A DNA stretch of 42,687 nucleotides from assembly GCA_013288825.1 (NCBI GenBank), contig JABDBC010000015.1, positions 1 to 42,687 on the forward strand, given 5' to 3'. Source of the stretch: Chlamydiota bacterium (GTDB lineage: Bacteria; Chlamydiota; Chlamydiia; Chlamydiales; Parachlamydiaceae). Under the pieces are notes generated by a model. The model did no database searches, was not told where the DNA came from, and saw only the letters and a program-made list of their open reading frames with translations. Below are positions 25,262 to 32,507 of the stretch, piece after piece. How positions within the stretch are numbered: the first letter of the stretch is position 1; each line of letters starts with the position of its first letter. A program made the translations under genes and the position numbers.

Positions 25262-25573
25262 AGAGAGGCTGTGAATAAATCGATAATGGTTTGTGCCGGC
25301 CCTCCGGGACGGTATGTGTTGGTTGGCGGTTACCCAGGCTTCGCTTACCCCTCCGGGGAGCTTCAGCCTGGGCTATTACGTAAACAGCCCTCCGGGCAGT
25401 GTGAAAAAGTGAGTTTCAAACAAAAGCTCTTGCATACAGCCCGGAGGGTCTGTTCACATAATAGCCCAGGCTGAAGCTCCCCGGAGGGGTAAGCGAAGCC
25501 TGGGTAACCGTCAACCTACACTTACCGTCCCGGAGGGCCGGCACAAACCAGTTGTCGAATTCACAGCCTCTCT
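25262..25573. repeat. 312-bp palindrome with CCGGCCCTCCGGGACGG / GCTTCAGCCTGGGC modules, orientation A
   Basis: The outermost 15 bp are perfect inverted copies (AGAGAGGCTGTGAAT, 25262-25276, with ATTCACAGCCTCTCT, 25559-25573). Inside, arms from 25287 and to 25550 match over about 115 bp with a handful of differences. The loop at about 25405-25440 is asymmetric. The same element occurs at 26885-27228 with the loop inverted. The frame 25271-25474 is only the translation of this repeat. Confidence 0.95.
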
Positions 25574-25593
25574 GTGGTATTACGGAGAGGATT

Positions 25594-26604
25594 ATGAGTA
25601 AATTAATTTGCCTAACACTATTTTTTTTGATTTCTACTTATGCGCAAATCAATGCAGAGATTGAACGACGTGCTGCCATCGACATCGGTTCAGGCGGCAC
25701 TAAACTAGCAATTGCGGACGTTGATACAGAAACCAATCAAATCACACAAGTTGTCTTGGATACATCTTTTCCAGTTGCTTACCAGGCATCCTTGGATAAA
25801 TCTGAAGACGGCACCTTTGACGAAGAAACGCAGGCATTGGGATTAAAAACTTTCAAAGAAATCCGCGACCTGACAAATGACTATCAAGTACAAAAAGCCG
25901 TAGCCATTGCGACATCGGCCTTTCGTAAAGCGAATAATAGCAAAGAATTTACAGCTGAGGTACAACGGCAAACCAATATTCACATCCAGATTATACCTCA
26001 AAGAGAAGAAGGGGAAATCGCCTTCTTTAGCGCATTAGCATCTGGCGAATTTAGTCCTGAAGAGGCTGTAGTTTGGGATATCGGGACAGGAAGCCTGCAA
26101 ATCACAACTCAAAATAAAAGCGAAGGCCTTACAGTTTATATGGGCGAGCAAATGGGATCGGTCGCATTTAAGTCATATATCATTAATGCAATCCAAGAGA
26201 ATGAGTTGGACGATACCTTTTCACCTAATCCTATCAGTGAAGAAGATCTTAAGTCAGCTGATAGCTATGCCAGAGCCTTTGGCCGAAAAGCGTATCCGAT
26301 TATTAAGCAAAAGATTCAAAGTCAGGGAACAGTCATTGGTATTGGACGCCTCTTTTATCACAGTATTCGTCCTATTGCTGCTGAAGAGTGTGTGATAACC
26401 CGCAGTGGATTGAGGAAGTTTATTGAAAGCGCTTTGAATAAGACTGATGAAGAACTTAATAATCCGTATGCACATGTAGATGTTTCCAACTGCATCTTAA
26501 CATTAGCGATTATGAAAGCACTTCACATCCAAAGGATTGTTCCTGTCGAGACCACAACCACTAGGGGACTGTTAGTGTCTCCAGGTTATTGGCAAAGCAC
26601 ATAA
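25594..26604 (+). CDS. Exported Ppx/GppA-family phosphatase (exopolyphosphatase-like)
   Basis: 336 residues from ATG 25594 (GGAGAGG just upstream); the longer frame from 25552 lies in the palindrome. Residues 1-21 are a signal peptide (MSKLICLTLFFLISTYAQIN, then A). The mature protein is an ASKHA-fold Ppx/GppA domain: AAIDIGSGGTKLAI at 27-40, SAFRKANNS at 108-116, IIPQREEGEIAFFSAL at 133-148 with the catalytic Glu region, and VVWDIGTGSLQIT at 159-171. Cytoplasmic relatives cleave polyphosphate or pppGpp. Export is unusual and would place the enzyme where it could meet external or host polyphosphate. It is about the length of the catalytic core alone, lacking the C-terminal HD domain of long Ppx. 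Confidence 0.88.
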   Translation: MSKLICLTLFFLISTYAQINAEIERRAAIDIGSGGTKLAIADVDTETNQITQVVLDTSFPVAYQASLDKSEDGTFDEETQALGLKTFKEIRDLTNDYQVQKAVAIATSAFRKANNSKEFTAEVQRQTNIHIQIIPQREEGEIAFFSALASGEFSPEEAVVWDIGTGSLQITTQNKSEGLTVYMGEQMGSVAFKSYIINAIQENELDDTFSPNPISEEDLKSADSYARAFGRKAYPIIKQKIQSQGTVIGIGRLFYHSIRPIAAEECVITRSGLRKFIESALNKTDEELNNPYAHVDVSNCILTLAIMKALHIQRIVPVETTTTRGLLVSPGYWQST

Positions 26605-26884
26605 AGAGGAAGATAATAATTGCAGAAGTGCCCTGTGTTAAGGCCCGAAGGGCAGGCATTTCACAGCCCAGGTCGGAGCGAAGCGGAGGCCTGGGTTAGT
26701 CATGGTACACATGGAGTCCTGAAAGGACGACATTTTAGTCATGAACGCACCCCATGTGTTAGGCGAAGGGACATAAGGGAGAAGGGACCTAAAGGACATA
26801 AGGGACAAAGGACGTAAAGGACACCTGCAACAAATGTCCTTTGTCCTTTATGTCCTTTGTCCCTTAAAGTCCCTTATGTCCTTT
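26605..26884. repeat. Patchwork of small palindromic modules plus a GGACGTAAA palindrome
   Basis: 26616-26630 carries TAATTGCAGAAGTGC, an end module that recurs at 26888, in inverse at about 27210 and in decayed form near 2590 and 29800. Then come small palindromes: GCCCGAAGGGC, a CCCAGG...CCTGGG stem around GGAGCGAAGCGG, GTCCTGAAAGGAC and ACACATGG...CCATGTGT. From about 26768 to 26884, GGACATAA-type units face inverted copies around 26828. No gene is supported; the frame 26620-26817 reads through these repeats. Confidence 0.85.
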
Positions 26885-27228
26885 AGAGGTAATTGCAGAA
26901 GTCCGTAATCATCAAGCCAACGGTATTTGTTTGTGCCGGCCCTCCGGGACGGGATGGGTTGGTTGGCATTTACCCAGGCTTCGCTTACCCCTCCGGGGAG
27001 CTTCAGCCTGGGCTATTACGTGAACAGGCCCTCCGGGCTGTATGCAGAAGGTTTTTGTTTGTAAATTACTTTTCACACTGCCCGGAGGGCTGTTTACATA
27101 ATAGCCCAGGCTGAAGCTCCCCGGAGGGGTAAGCGAAGCCTGGGTAAACGTCAACCAACCCATCCCGCCCCGGAGGGCCGGCACAAACACCGTTGGCTTG
27201 ATGATTACGGACTTCTGCAATTACCTCT
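26885..27228. repeat. 344-bp palindrome, same element as 25262-25573 with the loop in the opposite orientation
   Basis: The ends are AGAGGTAATTGCAGAAGTCC and its inverted copy (27209-27228), followed inward by GTAATCATCAAGCCAACGGT and its inverse, then the CCGGCCCTCCGGGACGG and GCTTCAGCCTGGGC modules. The reverse complement of the loop near 27025-27085 lines up with the forward loop of 25262-25573 (GGGCAGTGTGAAAA...CATACAGCCCGGA). Frames 26893-27114 and 26912-27220 are repeat translations. Confidence 0.93.
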
Positions 27229-27283
27229 TTAGGTCCCTTGTCCCTTATGTCCCTATTTCGAACCCCAGGCGTGACAATTACTA

Positions 27284-27312
27284 TTGACTAATTAATTAAT
27301 AACATTTATTGT
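27284..27312 (+). promoter_or_regulatory. Candidate promoter of the 293-aa gene
   Basis: TTGACT (27284-27289), 17 nt, TATTGT (27307-27312), 42 nt before ATG 27355, in an AT-rich stretch just past the palindromes. Confidence 0.55.
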
Positions 27313-27354
27313 ATGTTGTATTTATTAATTAAAAACATAAAATGCGGTGAAATT

Positions 27355-28236
27355 ATGTCAACTGTTTCAATCGAATCTCCCATTGGTACCATTGGAACTG
27401 CTTGGGATCAGAAGATCTATAATGAAATTGATGAATTTGAAAGCAAACACATCAATCGTTTTTCTTTTCAAGCCGTTTGTGACAAATTTGGCGAACAGTT
27501 TGAAAGCACGATGCAATCAATGATTGCTGGTGTTAAAAAAACTTTGATCACAAAACGCAACAGTGCCCTTTCGTCTATTCGTAGTTGCTATCCTAGATTA
27601 GCAGATTGCTTAGAATCTAAAATTGCGCAAACAGATTCAGATTCTTATAAGGTCATTACAAATTTAATTCGATTAGCAAAATTTCTTATTGCATTACCTT
27701 TCAAGGCCGCATGCAACATTGCAAGATTTCTATATCAAGTCTTAAAAGCGGCCGCTTATACAATTGTTCATCCATTGAAAGCCGCCATGAAACTAGCCAA
27801 ACTGCTAGTTAAAATAGCTAAAGAACTTACAAAGCCAGAAACTTGGGCTTTAATAGGCGCTGGAGCCATAGGGGCTAGCTTAGGACAGGCTGTAATGGGC
27901 AATCCTCTTTTAGTAGCAGGATTAATTATAGGTTCCGTAATGCTTCTAGGAGGACTGTCAATCGGAGCGATTAAGGCAGCATTGGATGCGCATCGCAAAT
28001 CCGAAGATGCTGGGTCAGCTGCTGCTCAGTACTTGAAGTGTCTTGGAGAGCCTGTTCTGGAAGCATTGATGACCGGATTCTTTGTGGGCTTGATTTTTGG
28101 TGCGATACAAAAAGGTAAAACTGTAGTCAACAGCTCCCAACAGAATAATACAAACTCACAGGATTCCCGATATGCTGGTTGGGGTGAAATCAGTATAAGT
28201 AGAGATCCTAATCCTATTAATTTTGACAGATGGTAG
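27355..28236 (+). CDS. Protein with paired hydrophobic helices, unknown function (membrane or secreted candidate)
   Basis: 293 residues from ATG 27355; an in-frame ATG at 27313 overlaps the -10 region and lacks a ribosome site. There is no N-terminal signal peptide. Residues 104-160 form an amphipathic Lys/Ala-rich region. Then come two Gly/Ala-rich hydrophobic helices (about 165-181 and 184-208) separated by a short turn (GNPLL), and a third (about 233-251). The C-terminal 40 residues are polar and Asn-rich. A closely paired hydrophobic hairpin in a protein without signal peptide is the bilobed pattern of chlamydial inclusion-membrane (Inc) proteins and of some T3SS translocators. This is topology only; I see no sequence family. 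Confidence 0.8.
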   Translation: MSTVSIESPIGTIGTAWDQKIYNEIDEFESKHINRFSFQAVCDKFGEQFESTMQSMIAGVKKTLITKRNSALSSIRSCYPRLADCLESKIAQTDSDSYKVITNLIRLAKFLIALPFKAACNIARFLYQVLKAAAYTIVHPLKAAMKLAKLLVKIAKELTKPETWALIGAGAIGASLGQAVMGNPLLVAGLIIGSVMLLGGLSIGAIKAALDAHRKSEDAGSAAAQYLKCLGEPVLEALMTGFFVGLIFGAIQKGKTVVNSSQQNNTNSQDSRYAGWGEISISRDPNPINFDRW

Positions 28237-28292
28237 AGTCATGAGCCTCGTCGGCTAGAACACACTCTAAAATAACTCATCTAAAATAATCA

Positions 28293-28322
28293 TTGCTCGA
28301 TTTACCTGCATTGTGCTACAAT
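28293..28322 (+). promoter_or_regulatory. Candidate promoter abutting a micro-ORF (leaderless arrangement)
   Basis: TTGCTC (28293-28298), 18 nt, TACAAT (28317-28322), and 7 nt later an ATG at 28330, so the expected transcription start falls at or next to the start codon. Confidence 0.45.
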
Positions 28323-28329
28323 CTTCCCT

Positions 28330-28464
28330 ATGAACACTAAAACAGATACATCACATTCAATTGTAAGCCACCCTTGCTTGTCTGCAATCGGTGCTATTTG
28401 TGCTATTTCTGTTTATTCACTCGCTCTACTTCCTCTATTCCTATTGTGCCAACAGGCACAGTAA
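28330..28464 (+). CDS. Possible 44-aa hydrophobic small protein
   Basis: The 45-codon frame encodes a polar start (MNTKTDTSHSIVSHP) and one hydrophobic helix (IGAICAISVYSLALLPLFLL), ending CQQAQ. There is no ribosome site, but a promoter-like TACAAT lies 7 nt before the ATG, which would suit a leaderless message. It lies in the 315-bp gap between the 293-aa gene and the MFS gene, one of the few downstream gaps without a palindrome. It could be a single-pass membrane peptide or chance. Confidence 0.3.
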   Translation: MNTKTDTSHSIVSHPCLSAIGAICAISVYSLALLPLFLLCQQAQ

Positions 28465-28551
28465 CATATTTAATTTTCTTACATTTTTTCTGTTAATAAA
28501 TCGGTCAAGAAGACCAGAAGATTAAATCTGTTTTTAAATAGGATCAATTTT

Positions 28552-29790
28552 ATGAATTCGTCTCCCTCAAACTCAATCCCACGCACGGTCGCGTGGGCGG
28601 TATGGATAATCGCATCTATATTTTATGCATATCAATGGATTTTAAGAGTCATGCCCAACATCATGATAACCGATATCATGCAACAGTTCGACATAGATGC
28701 CGCAACTTTTGGCCAGTTCTCAGGTGTTTACTACATCGGTTATTCGCTGATGCATTTGCCTTTAGGCATTATGCTCGATCGCTATGGACCTAGGAAAGTA
28801 ATGACCGCATGCGTCCTCCTTACCGTGGTTGGGCTGATGCCTCTTCTCTTTGCTGACCACTGGCTGTATCCCATTGCTGGAAGATTTTGTATTGGCTTAG
28901 GCTCAACTGCAGCAATCTTAGGCGTCTTTAAAATCATCCGCATGACCTTTAGTGAGACACAATTTCCCCGCATGTTAAGCCTTTCCGTAACGATAGGTTT
29001 AATTGGAGCAATCTATGGCGGAGGCCCTGTCAGCTATATGCGGGAGGTTTTTGGCTACCAAACAGTTGTTCAGGGATTTGCCATTGCAGGCATCGCACTT
29101 GCAGCTATCACATATTGGATTGTTCCCGACGTGAAAAGCTCTTCACAGGGAACAGTCATATCCGATATCAAAGAGGTTTTGGGCAATAAACGGGTTATTT
29201 TTTCCTGTGTTTTTGCAGGCTTCATGGTAGGGCCTTTGGAAGGGTTTGCCGATGTTTGGGGAACAGCATTTTTGAGACAGGTTTATGGTTTTGAAGGGTC
29301 CTTGGCTGCAAGCATACCTTCCATGATTTACTTTGGCATGTGTTTTGGAGCGCCATTATTAAGTTTTATTGCTGACAAAGTTCGCAGTTATATGGGCACG
29401 ATTATCGGTGCTGGAGCAGTCATGACATCCAGTTTTTCTATATTGCTGTTCTGGCACTTGACTTCAGGAGTTCTCAGCATGAGTTTTGTGCTGGTTGGAA
29501 TATGCTGTGCATATCAGATTTTGGCCATTTACAAGTCATCCACATATGTCCGTGAGCAGGTGGCAGGATTAACCACAGCGGTTGCAAATATGATCATTAT
29601 GAGCTTTGGATATGCATTCCATGCGATCATAGGCGCTGTCATTAATGCCATGGGAGGGCCAAATGTGTCTGAAGCAATTGTGTACGGTGTTGCTGTGGTT
29701 CCGGCAGGTCTGTGCGTGGGGACAGCCGGATTTGTCCTGTTAAATGTGTGGGAGAAAGGCTCAGTCAATATCATCAGGCCGTTGGCCTGA
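28552..29790 (+). CDS. Major facilitator superfamily transporter
   Basis: 412 residues, AGGA 8 nt before the ATG, about 12 hydrophobic helices. The MFS motif A between helices 2 and 3 is present as LDRYGPRK. The preceding stretch YQWILRVMPNIMITDIM and FGQFSGVYYIGYSLMHLPLG is typical of MFS carriers I associate with intracellular bacteria such as Legionella. Substrate is unknown; organic anions or sugars phosphates cannot be told apart from sequence alone. The last residues (IIRPLA) and the stop are encoded by a palindromic repeat unit, so the natural C-terminus may have been slightly altered. Confidence 0.9.
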   Translation: MNSSPSNSIPRTVAWAVWIIASIFYAYQWILRVMPNIMITDIMQQFDIDAATFGQFSGVYYIGYSLMHLPLGIMLDRYGPRKVMTACVLLTVVGLMPLLFADHWLYPIAGRFCIGLGSTAAILGVFKIIRMTFSETQFPRMLSLSVTIGLIGAIYGGGPVSYMREVFGYQTVVQGFAIAGIALAAITYWIVPDVKSSSQGTVISDIKEVLGNKRVIFSCVFAGFMVGPLEGFADVWGTAFLRQVYGFEGSLAASIPSMIYFGMCFGAPLLSFIADKVRSYMGTIIGAGAVMTSSFSILLFWHLTSGVLSMSFVLVGICCAYQILAIYKSSTYVREQVAGLTTAVANMIIMSFGYAFHAIIGAVINAMGGPNVSEAIVYGVAVVPAGLCVGTAGFVLLNVWEKGSVNIIRPLA

Positions 29791-29815
29791 TGATGAGGCA
29801 CTTTTGCAATTGCCT
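29771..29815. repeat. Small palindromes overlapping the MFS stop codon
   Basis: TCATCAGGCCGTTGGCCTGATGA (29771-29793) is a near-perfect palindrome containing the MFS stop TGA (29788-29790). It recurs in both arms of the following large palindrome (29902-29923 and 30378-30400). GGCACTTTTGCAATTGCCTC (29797-29815) is a variant of the AATTGCAGAAGT end module. Confidence 0.85.
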
Positions 29816-29820
29816 CTGGC

Positions 29821-30479
29821 AGGGACGGTACTGGGGAGCAACGAATGGATAGATTATGCGAGAATTTGAGCAGTTTCGCGCCAGCCATTTCTGGGTCCAT
29901 TTCATCAGGCCAACGGCCTGACGTATAAAAGCCTAGTACACTGTAAGGTAAATCCGTCCAAGTAAAAACATCGCGAAAGCTCCCGCGGTTGAACGATCGT
30001 AAGTCACCCAATATTAGCAATATGGGGTGATTTACGATCGATTCAACCCCGGGGCTTTGGCGGAGTTTTTACTGGCACGGATTTACCTTACAGTGTACTA
30101 GGGCAACGCCCTAGGTACGTCCAGAGTTGATTCCCAGGCTGAAAGCCTGGTGTATAGCAAACACAGTTGATGCGAAACAAATCCCATTTCGGGATGACAT
30201 ATATTTCATACCAAAAGGAACATCACAAAACTAAATCCTTTCAAGATTAATACCGTAAGATCCTCCAACTCAATCGGGTTCCATTTGATGAGAGATGACT
30301 GTCTACACCATACGTCAGGCTTTCAGCCTGAGAACCTACTCTGGACGTACCTAGGGCGTTGCCCTAGGCTTTTATACGTCAGGCCGTTGGCCTGATGAAA
30401 TGGGCCCAGAAATGGCTGGCGCGAAACTGTTCAAATTCTCGCATAATCTATCCGTTCGTTGCTCCCCAGAATCGTCCCT
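29821..30479. repeat. 659-bp compound palindrome, left arm interrupted by a MITE-like element
   Basis: The left arm 29821-30154 (without the 165-bp insertion) and right arm 30304-30479 are inverted copies of about 170 bp. Order from outside: AGGGACGGT...GGGGAGCAACGAATGGATAG, the CAGGCCAACGGCCTG palindrome, ATAAAAGCCTAGGGCAACGC, TACGTCCAGAG, then CAGGCTGAAAGCCTG. The central 149 nt (30155-30303) is unique sequence with no convincing gene. This fills most of the 753-bp gap between the MFS gene and the convergent 283-aa gene. Confidence 0.93.
29937..30097. mobile_element. 161-bp hairpin MITE-like element with CTAG (or TA) target duplication
   Basis: Terminal inverted repeats of about 33 bp (TACACTGTAAGGTAAATCCG..., with AGTAAAAAC near their inner end). 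The whole element is a near-perfect hairpin with a turn at about 30017 (AATATT-AGC-AATAT). It is flanked by CTAG on both sides (29933-29936 and 30098-30101). The opposite palindrome arm has a single CTAG in the same context (AAAGCCTAGGGC), giving the uninterrupted site. No coding capacity, so it would need a transposase elsewhere; the target fits IS5-type (YTAR) or TA-type (IS630) elements. Confidence 0.85.
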
Positions 30480-30543
30480 TGTGGCACCGGTTCGCAAGCT
30501 GCCAACCAAAAGTAGCTGCACTCTGAAAATACCCCCAATCCAA

Positions 30544-31395
30544 TCAGATGAGAATACGATAGAGGTTTGCATTTTTACTATGTTCAGCGATCAACGAAGC
30601 GTCTTGTGGAATTGTAGCATATGCAATTTTCCAATAAGCTGAGGTCGCTGGATCTACTACACGTCCTCTTCTAGGCGGTGAGACATAGTGTTGTATACGT
30701 TTTTCGGCATAGCCCAATGTAGCTTCACTAATTCCAGAAACATTGATCCGTATATGCAAAATCTCACCTAGGATGTGCTGTAACTTTACAACCTTTGTGA
30801 CATGTTCTGGAGCAGCCCTATAACTTGGTAAATTCGTAACTTCGCGACTTCTTATCATTTGTTTGTAATCTATAATTCTTCTTTCTATTATTTCATTGTC
30901 TTCAGGGGTTAGAGGGTTGTTTATAATCCAAAACCACCAATCCACAAAAATGCCTTTTTGTGCAGGTACATGTAGAATTATGTTAAATCTAGCAGCACGG
31001 TGATTTTCTTTGCGTTCCATTTCCATTAGATCATCTAATGTAGGTGAGCTATAATATTCAAGAGATAAGTCCACTACGGAATCTGGCATATGTTGTATCG
31101 TAGCAAACTTATGTTGTCTAGCAAATAGGCCAACTACAATTTGCTCTAGTCTTCGTGGATAATGCGGCAATGATGCGTCGCAGTAAGAAAGTATTATACC
31201 ACCTATATCGCGATTTCCGGAAACCAATAGCGACGCCTCAAACGATTCTGATGTCTTCGCTGCGAATGCTCGAGCCAACATTCTGTTTAGCTGTATTTCA
31301 TATCTGGACAGATGGTTAGACGTAGATTTTCTTGTAGGGGTTACTGGCGTTGCTAAAGATGGTAGTGCGCGGGCTGGTGGTATCGCTGTTGACAT
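30544..31395 (-). CDS. Hypothetical 283-aa protein, unknown function
   Basis: The ATG at 31395 has AGGAG 8 nt upstream and a good promoter behind it. The first 25 residues are Pro/Ala/Thr-rich (MSTAIPPARALPSLATPVTP), then a basic helical start (SRYEIQLNRMLARAF). The rest is mixed alpha/beta with two similar-looking halves (residues about 60-115, IGGIILSYCDASLPHYPRRL; about 205-245, LGEILHIRINVSGISEATLG). There is no signal peptide, membrane segment or known motif. The disordered small-residue start is compatible with T3SS export in this lineage but is weak evidence. Confidence 0.75.
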   Translation of the reverse strand: MSTAIPPARALPSLATPVTPTRKSTSNHLSRYEIQLNRMLARAFAAKTSESFEASLLVSGNRDIGGIILSYCDASLPHYPRRLEQIVVGLFARQHKFATIQHMPDSVVDLSLEYYSSPTLDDLMEMERKENHRAARFNIILHVPAQKGIFVDWWFWIINNPLTPEDNEIIERRIIDYKQMIRSREVTNLPSYRAAPEHVTKVVKLQHILGEILHIRINVSGISEATLGYAEKRIQHYVSPPRRGRVVDPATSAYWKIAYATIPQDASLIAEHSKNANLYRILI

Positions 31396-31440
31396 ATTAA
31401 TATCTCCTAATTATTTTTGTTTTAATTGAGTTGTATTATA

Positions 31441-31469
31441 ATAATATATTTTGATTTGATAAAAATCAA
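31441..31469 (-). promoter_or_regulatory. Candidate promoter of the 283-aa gene
   Basis: On the minus strand TTGATT (31469-31464) and TATTAT (31446-31441) are 17 nt apart, 46 nt before the ATG, in the only AT-rich stretch between this gene and thiL. Confidence 0.5.
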
Positions 31470-31500
31470 CGTATGTTTTTTTATAGAAAGTACTGCACAA

Positions 31501-32496
31501 TTATTGAAAATGATCAAAATTTGCGAGTTCTAGTTGAATGGATTTGCCATGCTTTTGGTAAATGAGATCTGTGGGGGCATCAACAATTCTGCCAATATTG
31601 TGTAAGGGCATTTTGAATTTTACTTCGTAAGCTTGTTGAAGATCATTAAACGCCTCTGAAGAAGCTGTTAGAAGAAGGCAATACTCTTCTCCTCCGGAAA
31701 TCGCGAGTTGTAGAGCATTCCAGCCATTATCTGCGCTTGCTCTTGAAAGGGGGCCTGAAATGGGGAGATTAGATACATCAACTACAGCTCCCTTCTGAGA
31801 ACTCTTAATGAGGCGTCTTAAATCCGTATGCAGTCCATCTGAAAGATCCATCATTGCGTGAACCCCCGTTTGTGAAGCTAGCCATATTCCTTGTTCAAGA
31901 TGTACTTCAGGATGGAAATGTGTGTGGAGCAAATACTCAACTTCCGGTGTTCTCATGACATTTTCTTGAAGGGCTTTTAGTCCTCCGGCAGCATCTCCTA
32001 AATGTTCTGTGACACAAATGATATCTCCTGGTATTGCGTGAGAGCGGTATTTAATTTTAGATTGGTTTGCAGTCCCTGTGAGAGTTATATTAAGGAAAAT
32101 GTCTTTTTTTGATCCAACTGTGTCGCCTCCCAAAAGAAGAATGCCCCACTTCTGGCAAGCTTCCTTGATGCCCTCCATCAGTTTGTGGAGCCAATTGCGA
32201 TCGGTATTTTTGGGTAAGGCTATTGAAAGAAATGCATGATTTGGAAGTCCACCCATTGCTGCGATATCGCTTACGCTGACTGCAATAGCTTTGTAACCTA
32301 AGTCGTGCGGGGAGATCTGATCTTTAAGGAAATGGACACCTTCGACCAAGGCGTCTGTAGTTACAAGCCAGGCCATTTCTTGATCTATCGGAATGACGGC
32401 ACAATCATCCCCAATTCCTGTTATTGGAGGGGAAACAGGGAAGGTTTCTGCTATAAATTGAATAAAACTGTCTTCACCCCAATCTTTGATGTCCAT
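31501..32496 (-). CDS. thiL: Thiamine-monophosphate kinase
   Basis: Converts thiamine monophosphate to the diphosphate cofactor with ATP. ATG 32496 gives 331 residues, the normal ThiL length; the frame continues upstream to 32793 but only through the mgtA coding region. PurM/ThiL motifs: GIGDDCAVI at 27-35, TTDALVEGVHF at 46-56, SVSDIAAMGG at 74-83, LLGGDTVG, then MDLSDGLHTDL and SGGEEYCLL. Thiamine diphosphate is the cofactor of the phosphoketolase at 39689-42076, though that gene is not in the same operon. It lies 11 nt after the mgtA stop, so probably transcribed with it. Confidence 0.95.
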   Translation of the reverse strand: MDIKDWGEDSFIQFIAETFPVSPPITGIGDDCAVIPIDQEMAWLVTTDALVEGVHFLKDQISPHDLGYKAIAVSVSDIAAMGGLPNHAFLSIALPKNTDRNWLHKLMEGIKEACQKWGILLLGGDTVGSKKDIFLNITLTGTANQSKIKYRSHAIPGDIICVTEHLGDAAGGLKALQENVMRTPEVEYLLHTHFHPEVHLEQGIWLASQTGVHAMMDLSDGLHTDLRRLIKSSQKGAVVDVSNLPISGPLSRASADNGWNALQLAISGGEEYCLLLTASSEAFNDLQQAYEVKFKMPLHNIGRIVDAPTDLIYQKHGKSIQLELANFDHFQ

Positions 32497-32507
32497 AATA
32501 TCACATC

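Noticed and set aside
25271-27220. Open frames 25271-25474, 26620-26817, 26893-27114 and 26912-27220 (proteins with CAGPPGR and PGFAYPSGELQPG strings)
   Set aside because: They lie wholly inside palindromic repeats, read in both directions, and repeat the same peptide because the DNA repeats.
17582-27250. GGACGTAAA-type repeats as a CRISPR array
   Set aside because: Units are degenerate 8-10-mers without spacers and arranged as inverted arms; no cas genes nearby.
30155-30303. The unique centre of the 659-bp palindrome as a small gene
   Set aside because: No frame with a ribosome site or plausible product; left as spacer.
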